In this document: positions 56,463 to 64,000 of the stretch, one piece after another
Layout of the letters: every line of letters begins with the position of its first letter
Numbering within the stretch: the stretch's first letter is position 1
Origin: Rhodococcus sp. HNM0563
Lineage (GTDB): Bacteria; Actinomycetota; Actinomycetes; Mycobacteriales; Mycobacteriaceae
DNA length: 64,000 nt
Assembly (NCBI RefSeq): GCF_012726195.1
Contig: NZ_JAASAF010000001.1
Span: forward strand, 496,001 to 560,000
Direction of reading: 5' to 3'
The notes under the pieces: model-generated
What the model saw: only the letters and a program-made list of their open reading frames with translations
Database searches by the model: none
What the model was told of the DNA's origin: nothing
Made by a program: the position numbers and the translations under genes

Positions 56463-56906
56463 GAAACCGCCTCCGACACCCACGGAAACCGGACTTTCCG
56501 GCACCGATGAGACGAGGATCACAGGACGCCTGGAGGGGGTGGATCGGATCGGTGTCTGCGAGGCGCTGCCTTCGGGGCGGGAAGCGGTCGCCGTACTGTG
56601 TTCGCGTGGTCGCTTCGGGGGCTGCAAAGAGGTTGCGAGACGCTCTGAGCTGGGATGAGTTACGGCGGTGTGCAGACTGTTCGCGTGGGCCATCCGGATC
56701 GGGCCGACACCCGAGGATAGTGACCCTCAGTGCCGTTATCGGGTTGTTATCAATGTGGCCCAATTCGAGTCCCAAACCGCGCGAAACAGACTTAATGCGC
56801 ATTTTCGGCGAGTTCGGGTTGGCCTCGGTGATGCAGTTTCGTAACCTTCCTGAGACCAAGCGGAATAGTTCGTCCGGCCCACTCCCGAGGGTCGGAGCCG
56901 CTAGGT
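56463..56906. other. Divergent promoter region before the riboswitch
   Basis: About 440 bp with no convincing gene. The part from 56735 to 56860 is AT-richer (TGTTATCAATGTGG, ACTTAATGCGCATTTTC) and should hold the promoter of the riboswitch-NlpC/P60 transcript. GTTTCGTAACC at 56837-56847 is similar to a motif before the second NlpC/P60 gene. Confidence 0.45.
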
Positions 56907-57049
56907 AACCGCCTAATCGGCCGCTCGACATGAGCGTCCGAGCCGGGGACCCACACGTGTTACTGGGGTGAATCCCTTCCGTCGCACTCGCGGCGAGGGG
57001 TAGGGCTGATCTTCCGGCCCGAATCCGTCAGCTAACTCGGTCGGCGGGT
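56907..57049 (+). promoter_or_regulatory. ydaO/yuaA-type c-di-AMP riboswitch
   Basis: The leader of the NlpC/P60 gene carries the conserved ydaO core: AGCCGGGGACCCA (56941-56953), TGGGGTGAATCC (56964-56975), GGGTAGGGCT (56998-57007) and CCCGAATCCGTCAGCTAAC (57018-57036), in the right order and spacing. ACCGCC (56908-56913) pairs with GGCGGGT (57043-57049) as P1. In actinobacteria such elements switch off wall-hydrolase genes when c-di-AMP is high. Confidence 0.93.
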
Positions 57050-57077
57050 GAACGGAAGAATTGGAGAACAACCCCTC

Positions 57078-57650
57078 GTGGTCTCGCAGAACAACAAGCG
57101 TGCAGTGCGTCGCGCCCTCGTCGCCGGTGCCCTCGCGCTCGGTGCAATCACCGTCACCGCCGGACCGGCGATGGCAGAGCCCGTCACCATCCCCGGTGTC
57201 GGCACTTTCGAACTTCCCGCAGGTGTGACCCTGCCTCCGGAGGTCACCAACCTCATTCCGCCTGCTCCTGAAGCCGCCCCCGCCGCCCCGTTCACCGCGC
57301 CGTTCAGTTCGGTCGGTCAGCGGGCAGCCGACGCCGCGCTCAGCAAAGTCGGCTCTCCGTACGTCTACGGCGCCACCGGCCCGAACGCGTTCGACTGCTC
57401 GGGTCTTGTGCAGTGGGCGTACCAGCAGGTCGGACTCAGTGTCCCGCGTACGAGCTACCAGCAGGCCACTGCGGGTCAGGCTGTGTCGGTCGGTGCGCTG
57501 CAGCCCGGCGACGTCGTCTCCTTCTACGGCGGCAGCCACACCGGTATCTACATCGGCAACGGCAACATCGTGCACGCCTCGACCTCGAGCCAGCCGGTGA
57601 AGGTCGCTCCGCTGGACTCGATGCCTGTGGACGGCGCTCGCCGTTTCTGA
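57078..57650 (+). CDS. Secreted NlpC/P60 peptidoglycan hydrolase (RipD-like)
   Basis: 190 residues. Signal peptide (AVRRALVAGALALGAITVTAGPAMA, cleavage before EP), a short Pro-rich linker and a C-terminal NlpC/P60 domain cutting D-Glu/meso-DAP bonds in stem peptides. Catalytic Cys is in NAFDCSGLVQWAY, His in GSHTGIYIGNG and the third polar residue in NIVHAS. GTG 57078 (VSQNNKRAVRRA) has GGAG 11 nt upstream; a GTG at 57048 would start inside the riboswitch P1 and is unlikely. Controlled by the c-di-AMP riboswitch just upstream. Confidence 0.93.
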   Translation: MVSQNNKRAVRRALVAGALALGAITVTAGPAMAEPVTIPGVGTFELPAGVTLPPEVTNLIPPAPEAAPAAPFTAPFSSVGQRAADAALSKVGSPYVYGATGPNAFDCSGLVQWAYQQVGLSVPRTSYQQATAGQAVSVGALQPGDVVSFYGGSHTGIYIGNGNIVHASTSSQPVKVAPLDSMPVDGARRF

Positions 57651-57667
57651 TCGACGAGCAGTGCCTT

Positions 57668-57703
57668 GTGAGGGTGGATCGGTGGCTACCGGTCCACCCT
57701 CAC
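57668..57703 (+). terminator. Terminator after the first NlpC/P60 gene
   Basis: Arms GTGAGGGTGGA and TCCACCCTCAC with an inner CGGT/ACCG helix, 18 nt after the stop. Confidence 0.8.
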
Positions 57704-57834
57704 TTCATTGACGGGTGCGGCCTATGGTGGCGAACACCGCAAATAACGAATTGCGATGCGCTACCCGTGGGTAGACACGAAGCTATACGGTTCCGTAACC
57801 TGATCGAGATCTTTGCGAAAGGAAGACAAGCGTC

Positions 57835-58881
57835 GTGTTCTCCGTTCCCGTCAGACGGTCCGTTCGCACTGCTCTCACCGCATGGGTACTTCTCCTCCTT
57901 GCTCTGACCTCCGCGCCGGCCGTGGCCGACCCCATCGGCGACAGTCCCACCGCCAAACTCGAGCATCTCGCCGACCTGTCACGTCGGTCCGAGCAGGCCA
58001 CCGAAGCGCTGCACCACGCAGGGGTCGAACTGGAAGCCCGGCTCGCGGAGCAGCGCGACCTCGATGCTCGTGCCGCCGCCGATCGCGACGCGCTCGCCGT
58101 AGCTCAGGCCGAAGTGGCCCGCTTCAAACCCACTGTCGACAAGCTCGCCCAGGCCAACTACCGAGGTTCGCGCACCAATCGTCTCTTCGCCGTGATGGTC
58201 AGCGACTCGCCCCAGCAGTTGCTCGACCAGATGGTGATGCTCGACGTCCTCGGCGCGCAGACCGATCGTGAGATCGAAGGGTTCCGCCGGGCGACCGACG
58301 CAGCAGTGGCCGCCGCGTCGGCATCTCAGGACTCGGCCGAAGCCGCGCGCGTTGCAGCCGAACAGGCGCAGACGCTGCGCGACGACCTCCAGCGTCAGGA
58401 AACCGAACTCGAAGTACAGATCGCCGCTGTTCTCGAGGCCTTCGACAACCTGAGCGACGAGGAGAAGTCGATCCTCGCAGGGACCCCGTTCCCACCCGGT
58501 CTCGACGCCGACCGCATCATGCAGCACCTCATCCCCGGCAACGGCGCGGGAGCCCTTCGAGCCGCACTCACCCGGATCGGCGACCCCTATGTGTGGGGAG
58601 CCACCGGACCCGACCAGTTCGACTGCTCCGGACTCGTGGTCTGGGCGTACCAGCAGGTCGGAAAGACCGTGCCGCGATCAAGTCAAGCGCAAGCTCAGGG
58701 CGGAACGCCGGTCTCGCGCGAGAACCTCCAGCCCGGCGACGTCATCATCTTCTACAACGACGCCTCCCACGTAGGCATCTATGCGGGGGATGGAAACATC
58801 GTGCATGCCTCCACGTTCGGTGTCCCCGTCAAGGTGCAGTCGATGGACAGCTTCCCGTTCCACAGTGCGCGGCGCTACTGA
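57835..58881 (+). CDS. Secreted coiled-coil NlpC/P60 endopeptidase (RipA-like)
   Basis: 348 residues. Signal peptide (SVRTALTAWVLLLLALTSAPAVA), a long coiled coil (~residues 40-205, rich in Ala, Glu, Gln, Arg) that in RipA-type enzymes blocks or positions the active site, and a C-terminal NlpC/P60 domain. Catalytic Cys is in DQFDCSGLVVWAY, His in DASHVGIYAGDG, and NIVHASTFG gives the third residue. The domain is about 60% identical by eye to the preceding gene, so the pair arose by duplication. GTG start after AAGGAAG. Equivalent to M. tuberculosis Rv2190c. Confidence 0.95.
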   Translation: MFSVPVRRSVRTALTAWVLLLLALTSAPAVADPIGDSPTAKLEHLADLSRRSEQATEALHHAGVELEARLAEQRDLDARAAADRDALAVAQAEVARFKPTVDKLAQANYRGSRTNRLFAVMVSDSPQQLLDQMVMLDVLGAQTDREIEGFRRATDAAVAAASASQDSAEAARVAAEQAQTLRDDLQRQETELEVQIAAVLEAFDNLSDEEKSILAGTPFPPGLDADRIMQHLIPGNGAGALRAALTRIGDPYVWGATGPDQFDCSGLVVWAYQQVGKTVPRSSQAQAQGGTPVSRENLQPGDVIIFYNDASHVGIYAGDGNIVHASTFGVPVKVQSMDSFPFHSARRY

Positions 58882-58940
58882 CCGTCTCCGGAGACCTACC
58901 GACACGACAGTCGGCACAGAGCATGGCGGGAGACGCCGCA

Positions 58941-58946
58941 TACACT
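58941..58946 (+). promoter_or_regulatory. -10 box for leaderless metallopeptidase-like gene
   Basis: TACACT, then 7 nt, then GTG 58954; no ribosome site is present. Confidence 0.55.
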
Positions 58947-58953
58947 TGCCGCC

Positions 58954-60288
58954 GTGCCCGCGCCGGAGACCCTGCCCCGAATCCGTCGTCGACTGCCGTG
59001 GGAATGGATCGGGCTCGCCGCCCTCGTGGTTGCGGCGACGACAGTCGGAGTGCTGTTCGTCGACCTCGACGCAGATGAGCAATCCGAATCCGCCGTCCGT
59101 GTGGAGTTGCAAGCGCTTCTCGATTCCTGGGCGGAAGCCGTACGTACCGACGACCGTGCAGCATTCGCCGGGATTGTCGACACCGGTACCGGTACCGGTC
59201 CCGAGTTGCTCGAGGCGGAGGTCGACCGTGCCCGGGCGCTTCGCAGCGTGCCGTTGGCCGATTTCGGATACGAACTCGGCGCCGAACCGACAGTCGGTGT
59301 TCCCGGTGAGGTGAGCGACCGGTTCGGAGGCGACCCCGTACGGTCGCTCACGGCGCTGCTGCGGTACGAGATCGCCGGCGTCGACGAGGCGCCGACGCGT
59401 AAGCCCGTCACACTGCTGGTGGTTTCTCGCGACGACGGATGGAAGATCGCGTCCGACCGACCCCTTCCCGATTCGGTGTCCACGACGTGGAGAGGCCCGT
59501 GGGATCACGGACCGCTCGACGTGACGACGACCGCGACGGCGGGTGGCACGTCGATGATCCTCGCTCACCCCGACACGGCCGACCTTGCCGCTGACATCGC
59601 GGACGAACTGCCCTCCGCTGTCGACGCGGTCTCGAAAGTATGGGGGGCCGACTGGCCGAAACGATCGCTCATCTGGGTTACCTCGAGTCGCGACGAGTTC
59701 ACCGACCTGGTGGGCACTGCCCACAACGGTGACGAGATCGCAGCGGTCGCGATCTCCGATGCGGTCGACCCCGAGCGCGACAGAGCAACCGGCCAACGCA
59801 TCGTCTTCAGCCCGGCGGCCGGCAGTCGACTTTCGCGACAGGGTCTGCGCGCGGTGCTCCGGCACGAGTTGACGCACATCGCGGCGCGGCCGCGAACTGT
59901 GGATGGATCACCGCTGTGGATCCTCGAGGGATACGCGGACTACATCGGCTACCGGTCCGACGACGGGGTGCCCGTGACCGGCGCAGATCTCCGCCGCATC
60001 GCCCCGAACCTCGCCGAGGATGTCGTTCTCCGTGGCGCACCGTCGCAGATCCCCACGGACGACGACTTCGCTGACCCGGACCGATCCCGCACCGCCTACG
60101 AGACCGCGTGGAGTCTCGCGGCATTCCTTGCCGAAGAGCACGGCCGAGATCAGCTGACCGCCCTGTACCGTGCACTCGCCGACGGCCCCGCAGGCGACGA
60201 CCTGAGCCATGACTTCGCCGCTACTGTGGGAGCGAGTGTGGATGAGGTCGTCGACCGGTGGGGCGAGTGGCTCTCGAACCGACTCTGA
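58954..60288 (+). CDS. Membrane-anchored zinc-metallopeptidase-like protein (HExxH)
   Basis: 444 residues. A short basic cytoplasmic N-terminus, one membrane helix (WIGLAALVVAATTVGVLFV, ~23-41) and a large extracytoplasmic part. A SnoaL/NTF2-like region (~55-175, LLDSWAEAVRTDDRAAFAGIV) is followed by a gluzincin-like catalytic domain with RHELTHIAA (HExxH) and LWILEGYADYIGYR, whose glutamate 21-25 residues later is the expected third zinc ligand. Located between a RipA-like hydrolase and pimB', at the position of M. tuberculosis Rv2189c. Substrate is unknown. Confidence 0.85.
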   Translation: MPAPETLPRIRRRLPWEWIGLAALVVAATTVGVLFVDLDADEQSESAVRVELQALLDSWAEAVRTDDRAAFAGIVDTGTGTGPELLEAEVDRARALRSVPLADFGYELGAEPTVGVPGEVSDRFGGDPVRSLTALLRYEIAGVDEAPTRKPVTLLVVSRDDGWKIASDRPLPDSVSTTWRGPWDHGPLDVTTTATAGGTSMILAHPDTADLAADIADELPSAVDAVSKVWGADWPKRSLIWVTSSRDEFTDLVGTAHNGDEIAAVAISDAVDPERDRATGQRIVFSPAAGSRLSRQGLRAVLRHELTHIAARPRTVDGSPLWILEGYADYIGYRSDDGVPVTGADLRRIAPNLAEDVVLRGAPSQIPTDDDFADPDRSRTAYETAWSLAAFLAEEHGRDQLTALYRALADGPAGDDLSHDFAATVGASVDEVVDRWGEWLSNRL

Positions 60289-60340
60289 CACGCTCTCCCG
60301 TCGACGGGGCCCCCGTACAGCGGGCCCGAACTCCACGCCC

Positions 60341-60346
60341 TACGGT
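60341..60346 (+). promoter_or_regulatory. -10 box for leaderless pimB'
   Basis: TACGGT, 6 nt before ATG 60353; no ribosome-binding site. Confidence 0.55.
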
Positions 60347-60352
60347 AGAGCC

Positions 60353-61522
60353 ATGTCGCGAACGCTGCTGGTGACCAACGACTTTCCGCCCCGGCCTGGA
60401 GGCATCCAGTCGTACCTGAGGTTGTTCGCGGCGCAGTTGCCCGCCGACGAGATCGTCGTGTATGCACCGCGATGGCGCGGAGACAGCCACGTCCGCTACG
60501 ACGCGGACCAGCCGTTCGAAGTCGTGCGGCATCCGACCACCCTGATGCTGCCGACTCCCGCGGTCGCGCGTCGCGCGTCTCGTCTGCTCGCCGACACCGG
60601 GTGTGACACGGTGTGGTTCGGTGCCGCCGCGCCGCTGGCATTGCTGGCTCCCGTACTGCGGCGCTCCGGCGCCGAACGGATCGTGGCGAGCACACACGGT
60701 CACGAAGTGGGTTGGTCGATGGTGCCCGGCGGCCGGCAGGCGCTGCGTCGGATCGGCAACGAGACCGACACCGTTACTTTCGTCAGCCGGTACACCCGAG
60801 GCCGGTTTGCGGCGGCGTTCGGTCCCCAGGCCGGCCTCGAACACCTGCCGTCGGGCGTCGACACCGAGGTGTTCCGGCCGGACCCCGCAGCGCGTGCCGA
60901 ACTCCGCGACCGGTACGGACTCGGGGACAGGCCGACGGTGCTGTGCCTGTCGAGGCTGGTGCCGCGGAAAGGTCAGGACGTTCTGATTCGGGCACTGCCC
61001 GAAATCCGACGTCGCATCGACGGCGCCGTGCTTGTGATCGTCGGCGGAGGCCCGTACGAGAACACGCTGCGTGAGCTGGCGCGTAAGAACGGCGTCGAGG
61101 ACCACGTCGTCATCACCGGCGGTGTGCCCGCCGCAGAGCTTGCAGCACATCACACGATCGCGGACGTGTTCGCGATGCCGTGTCGCACCCGCGGTGCCGG
61201 ACTCGATGTGGAAGGTCTCGGGATCGTCTACCTCGAAGCTTCCGCCACAGGTGTCCCGGTGGTTGCGGGGAGGTCCGGCGGTGCTCCCGAGACGGTCCGG
61301 GACGGGGAGACCGGATTCGTCGTCGACGGCACCTCGGTGTCCGCTGTCGCGACCGCGATAACCGGTGTCCTTGCCGACCCCGACCGGGCAGCGGCGATGG
61401 GAGCTGCCGGTCGGCGGTGGGTGTCGACCCAGTGGCGCTGGGATGTTCTCGGTGCCAAGCTGCGGGAGCTGCTGAGCGGAGCGCCGCAACGACCGGGAAT
61501 CACGCACCGAACTGCGGGGTGA
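60353..61522 (+). CDS. pimB': Phosphatidylinositol monomannoside mannosyltransferase PimB'
   Basis: 389-residue GT4 glycosyltransferase that adds the second mannose from GDP-mannose to PIM1 on the cytoplasmic side of the membrane; needed for PIM, LM and LAM. N-terminal LLVTNDFPPRPGGIQSYL, the central LEHLPSGVDTEVFRPD, SRLVPRKGQDVLIRALP, and the GDP-binding RTRGAGLDVEGLGIVYLEASATGVPVVAGRSGG (E-x7-E; split over ~276-308) fit PimB' (Rv2188c). Strong indicator of a PIM-making actinobacterium. Confidence 0.94.
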   Translation: MSRTLLVTNDFPPRPGGIQSYLRLFAAQLPADEIVVYAPRWRGDSHVRYDADQPFEVVRHPTTLMLPTPAVARRASRLLADTGCDTVWFGAAAPLALLAPVLRRSGAERIVASTHGHEVGWSMVPGGRQALRRIGNETDTVTFVSRYTRGRFAAAFGPQAGLEHLPSGVDTEVFRPDPAARAELRDRYGLGDRPTVLCLSRLVPRKGQDVLIRALPEIRRRIDGAVLVIVGGGPYENTLRELARKNGVEDHVVITGGVPAAELAAHHTIADVFAMPCRTRGAGLDVEGLGIVYLEASATGVPVVAGRSGGAPETVRDGETGFVVDGTSVSAVATAITGVLADPDRAAAMGAAGRRWVSTQWRWDVLGAKLRELLSGAPQRPGITHRTAG

Positions 61523-61559
61523 CGAACCGACGGGGTGCCGTGTATGTGAAGCTGTCCGC

Positions 61560-61955
61560 GTGAGCAGCATTCAGGTGTCGGATCAGAGCTTCATCGCGGC
61601 GGACCCCGTCCACATCGCTGCGGAGATCGCAGCGCCGGACCGCTGGCGGGTGTGGTGGCCGGACCTCGCGTTGACCGTCCGCGAGGACCGCGCCGAGCAG
61701 GGAATCCGATGGGCCGTGTCGGGTTCGCTGACCGGGACGATGGAAGTGTGGCTCGAGCCCTCACTCGACGGTGCGATCATCCACTACTTCCTGCACTGCG
61801 AACCGACCGGCATCGCCCCCGAACGGGTGACCGAACTCGACCTGCCGGCCATGAACCGGGAACGCAGGGTCGCGGGGAAGAAGATGACCTTCGAGGTCAA
61901 GGCTCGGCTCGAAGCGGGACGCCCCGCCGGGGAGGCTCCCAGCGACCGGTCCTGA
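61560..61955 (+). CDS. SRPBCC-like polyketide cyclase/lipid-binding family protein
   Basis: 131 residues. The pattern of an N-terminal strand-helix (FIAADPVHIAAEIAAPDRWRVWWPDL), central strands and a C-terminal amphipathic helix (TELDLPAMNRERRVAGKKMTFEVKARLEAG) is the START/SRPBCC fold, which binds hydrophobic ligands. Equivalent to M. tuberculosis Rv2186c in the gene order. It lies between pimB' and a second SRPBCC gene; a role in polar-lipid handling is possible but unproven. GTG start. Confidence 0.78.
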   Translation: MSSIQVSDQSFIAADPVHIAAEIAAPDRWRVWWPDLALTVREDRAEQGIRWAVSGSLTGTMEVWLEPSLDGAIIHYFLHCEPTGIAPERVTELDLPAMNRERRVAGKKMTFEVKARLEAGRPAGEAPSDRS

Positions 61956-62078
61956 GCGGACCGATACCGTGTCGATACGGTATGTGGTAGACAACGGCGT
62001 CGGTATCGGCTCCTCCGAACATGGAGGCGGCCGCGCACCTTCAGTACACGGGACGGACTGAGAAGGAGTCTTCGTCGA

Positions 62079-62516
62079 ATGGCCGAGAAGACCAAGAGGT
62101 CGATCACCATCGATGCACCGGCAGATCAGGTGATGGCTGTGATCGCGGACTTCGACGCCTACCCCACCTGGGTGGAGTCGGCCAAGACCGTCGAGGTCCT
62201 CGAGCGGAGGCCTGACGGTCGCGCGGAAACTGTCCGGTTCGTCCTCGACGCCGGGATCGTCAAGGACACCTATGTCCTGCGATACCGCTGGGCGCCGGAC
62301 GGCCGCGCAGTCAGCTGGAAGCTCGAGAGCGGCGAGATCCAGAAGGCTCAATCGGGTAGCTACGTCCTCGGGGATGCCCCCGGCGGGGGCACAGTGGTCG
62401 ACTACGAACTCACCGTCGACCTGACCATCCCGATGATCGGCCTGTTCAAGAGAAAGGCCGAGAAGGTGATCACGGATACCGCACTGAAAGAACTGAAGAA
62501 GCAGGTGGAAGGCTGA
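62079..62516 (+). CDS. SRPBCC family protein (TB16.3 homologue)
   Basis: 145 residues of START/SRPBCC fold: SITIDAPADQVMAVIADFDAYPTWVESAK, a hydrophobic-pocket strand set (TYVLRYRWAP, VDYELTVDLTIPMIG) and a long C-terminal helix (KVITDTALKELKKQVEG). Homologue of M. tuberculosis Rv2185c (TB16.3). AGAAGGAG stands before ATG 62079. Its stop overlaps a CTG that is the best start for the downstream ATPase (CTGA). Confidence 0.92.
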   Translation: MAEKTKRSITIDAPADQVMAVIADFDAYPTWVESAKTVEVLERRPDGRAETVRFVLDAGIVKDTYVLRYRWAPDGRAVSWKLESGEIQKAQSGSYVLGDAPGGGTVVDYELTVDLTIPMIGLFKRKAEKVITDTALKELKKQVEG

Positions 62517-63736
62517 GCGCCGAGAGCGGGACGGCACCCGCCCGCGTAAGGCTGTTCCTCGGTAAGGGAGGAGCGGGTAAGACCACTCTCGCAGCAGCAA
62601 CGGCTCTGACCGATGCGCGCGCCGACGGCTCCGTGCTCCTCGTCTCCATAGATCAGGCGCACTCGCTGGCCGATGTTCTCGCGGTCGATGCGGGGTCCGG
62701 TCTCACGTCCGTGTGCGACGGTCTCGACATCCTCGAAGTCGATTCACTCGGGTTGCTGGAGCAGCACTATGCGAGCCTGCATCGACTCGCAACCTTCGCG
62801 GGGGGACACGAACACGCCGGCCAGTTCGATCTACCGGCCCCCGAGGAACTCATCGGATTGCCTGCAGTGCAAGAGCTTCTCGCGCTCACCGAAGTGGCCC
62901 GCCTCGCCGCTGACGGACGATGGCGCACCGTGATCGTCGACGCACCCGCATCTGCCGACGCATTCCGCTCGATCGCATCGCCCCGCACGTTCGCCGACTA
63001 CATGGATCGAATCTGGCCGCAACACAGTCGGATTGCCGCCGCGACCGGATCCGACCCCCGATTGATGATGGTCGTGGCCCTCTACGACAGGATTCTGGGA
63101 GGACTCGGCGCGCTACGCGACCTGCTCGACGATCGCACCCGTACAGGCGCGACACTTGTGACGACTCCGGACCGCGCAGGGTTCGCCGAATTGCGTCGGC
63201 TTCGTTCCTGGACCGCGATGGCCACCTTGCGGCTCGACGCCGTGATCGTCAACGGGCTCCTGCCCGACCTCGGCGACGACGGGTCCGCCGCCGAGTGGGT
63301 CGCAGCTGTGCGGGCGGCGCAGTCCGCCGTCGTGGACGAGATCCGTGTGCTGGTCACCGAGGCTCCGGTAGTCGTATACGAGCGGCGGAACAACGAACCG
63401 ATAGGCTTACGGGCGCTCGGCGAGATGGCGCAGGACCACCGAGACGACCGGGATCCGCCGCGGCCGGGGAGAGACGTCGAACCGGTCCGGATCGGTCACG
63501 ACACTGGAACAGGGGTGGACGCGGTGTACACGATGCGAATGCACCTCCCGGTCGCCGACCCTTCGTCACTCACCCTGGGCAGGGTGGCCGACGACCTCGT
63601 CGTGGGCGCCGACGGAATTCGTCGCCGGCTGCGTCTGGCATCCGGCCTGCGTCGGTGCACGGTCTCCGAGGCAGAATTCGACGGAACCGACCTGCTGCTG
63701 CGATTCGTCCCTGATCCGGCGGTGTGGCCGAAGTGA
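62513..63736 (+). CDS. ArsA-like ATPase (Rv2184c homologue), apparent CTG start
   Basis: 407 residues if read from CTG 62513. The deviant Walker A FLGKGGAGKTTLAAATAL (residues ~16-33) defines the ArsA/Get3/MinD class; switch II-like TVIVDAPASADAFR and the MVVALYDRILGG segment follow. No ATG, GTG or TTG is in frame upstream of the Walker motif, back past the preceding gene; the first standard start (GTG 62633) would delete the P-loop. CTG at 62513 overlaps the preceding TGA as CTGA, mirroring the ATGA/GTGA overlaps elsewhere. Membrane-protein or lipid-linked role suspected; unproven. Confidence 0.8.
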   Translation: MSAESGTAPARVRLFLGKGGAGKTTLAAATALTDARADGSVLLVSIDQAHSLADVLAVDAGSGLTSVCDGLDILEVDSLGLLEQHYASLHRLATFAGGHEHAGQFDLPAPEELIGLPAVQELLALTEVARLAADGRWRTVIVDAPASADAFRSIASPRTFADYMDRIWPQHSRIAAATGSDPRLMMVVALYDRILGGLGALRDLLDDRTRTGATLVTTPDRAGFAELRRLRSWTAMATLRLDAVIVNGLLPDLGDDGSAAEWVAAVRAAQSAVVDEIRVLVTEAPVVVYERRNNEPIGLRALGEMAQDHRDDRDPPRPGRDVEPVRIGHDTGTGVDAVYTMRMHLPVADPSSLTLGRVADDLVVGADGIRRRLRLASGLRRCTVSEAEFDGTDLLLRFVPDPAVWPK

Positions 63737-64000
63737 GTTCGGATCACGACGACCTCCTGAACGACCTGAGGATCCTCGCCGATACCGTCCTCGACCGTGT
63801 CGAGGCCCTGGTCGATCAGGTGACGGCGCAAGACGGTGCGGCGCAGACGGACGCGGCGACGAACAACGATGCGGCCGAGTCGAGTGCACCTGCACCTTCT
63901 GCAGGAGGTTGTACCTGGTGCCCGCTTTGCGCGGTCGCAGCTCTCGTCCGGGGTGAGAACCACGAGTTGATCGCCAAGCTGGCATCGCAACTCGCTGCGC
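63733..64000 (+). CDS. Small cysteine-rich protein (Rv2183c-like), 3'-truncated by window edge
   Basis: 89 codons are visible. GTG 63733 overlaps the ATPase stop by GTGA. An acidic coiled-coil-like N-terminus (DDLLNDLRILADTVLDRVEALVDQ) is followed by an Ala-rich stretch and the motif CTWCPLCAVAALVRGENHELIAKL, whose C-x2-C-x2-C could bind zinc. Homologues stand at the same place in mycobacteria (Rv2183c). It is read from the SRPBCC-ATPase transcript. Function unknown. Confidence 0.8.
   Translation, partial: MSSDHDDLLNDLRILADTVLDRVEALVDQVTAQDGAAQTDAATNNDAAESSAPAPSAGGCTWCPLCAVAALVRGENHELIAKLASQLAA

Noticed and set aside
61965-61984. ATACCG-n8-CGGTAT inverted repeat between the two SRPBCC genes
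   Set aside because: Arms are only 6 bp with a weak context; could arise by chance.

Overview
The window is high-GC actinobacterial DNA, most likely from Rhodococcus or a close mycolic-acid-containing relative. The clues are mycobacterial gene families (ptkA, PimB', Hip1-type protease, RipA/RipD-like NlpC/P60 proteins, the bcc-aa3 respiratory genes, paired glnA1/glnA2 with glnE), many GTG starts, 4-bp ATGA/GTGA overlaps, and TANNNT -10 boxes directly in front of start codons. Gene order largely follows the Mycobacterium tuberculosis block from Rv2238c (ahpE) back to Rv2183c, with local insertions and losses.

Layout. 1-5.5 kb: the end of ahpE, tRNA-Val(UAC), a drug-efflux ABC pair with a divergent TetR regulator, a DUF5655 protein, SURF1, a decayed ptpA remnant and ptkA. 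5.5-13.9 kb: Nif3-like protein, zinc-ribbon protein, RNase H/phosphatase fusion, small membrane protein, DUF1697, RNase P RNA, SPOR-like small protein, RNB ribonuclease, CHAP protein and proline iminopeptidase. 13.9-21.5 kb: lipoprotein, panB, Hip1-like protease, glnA2 and glnE. 21.5-25.3 kb: an accessory-looking sulfur cluster (GntR regulator, rhodanese, ThiM, flavin monooxygenase). 25.4-31.5 kb: PASTA-like secreted protein, ClC antiporter, glnA1 with a four-half-site GlnR operator, RDD protein, DUF4191 and lipA. 31.5-41.7 kb: lipB, sucB with an exact duplication of a lipoyl domain, pepA, gcvT, ilvE, cobS, cobT and two membrane proteins. 41.8-45.4 kb: erpA-like carrier, PfkB kinase, asnB. 45.6-52.5 kb: ctaC-ctaF (+) and ctaE-qcrC-qcrA-qcrB (-), the complete non-subunit-I part of the cytochrome bcc-aa3 supercomplex, separated by a degenerate IS21-family remnant. 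52.6-56.5 kb: hypothetical protein, trpD, Lrp-type RAM domain protein and a DnaQ/UvrC-like nuclease. 56.9-64 kb: a ydaO-type c-di-AMP riboswitch leading an NlpC/P60 gene, a second NlpC/P60 gene, a membrane-anchored HExxH protein, pimB', two SRPBCC proteins, an ArsA-like ATPase with an apparent CTG start, and the start of a cysteine-rich small protein.

Themes. Nitrogen assimilation: glnA1 carries the adenylylation tyrosine and lies near its modifying enzyme GlnE. Lipoate and 2-oxoacid metabolism: lipA and lipB make the cofactor for SucB (and the glycine cleavage system that includes GcvT). Respiration: SURF1 and the cta/qcr genes. Envelope: NlpC/P60 hydrolases, PimB', Hip1-like protease.

Most of the window is conserved core. 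The notable points are the ptpA remnant, the sulfur cluster, the 363-bp duplication in sucB, the IS21 remnant, the riboswitch, the CTG start and a set of apparently leaderless genes. No CRISPR array, prophage or complete mobile element was seen.
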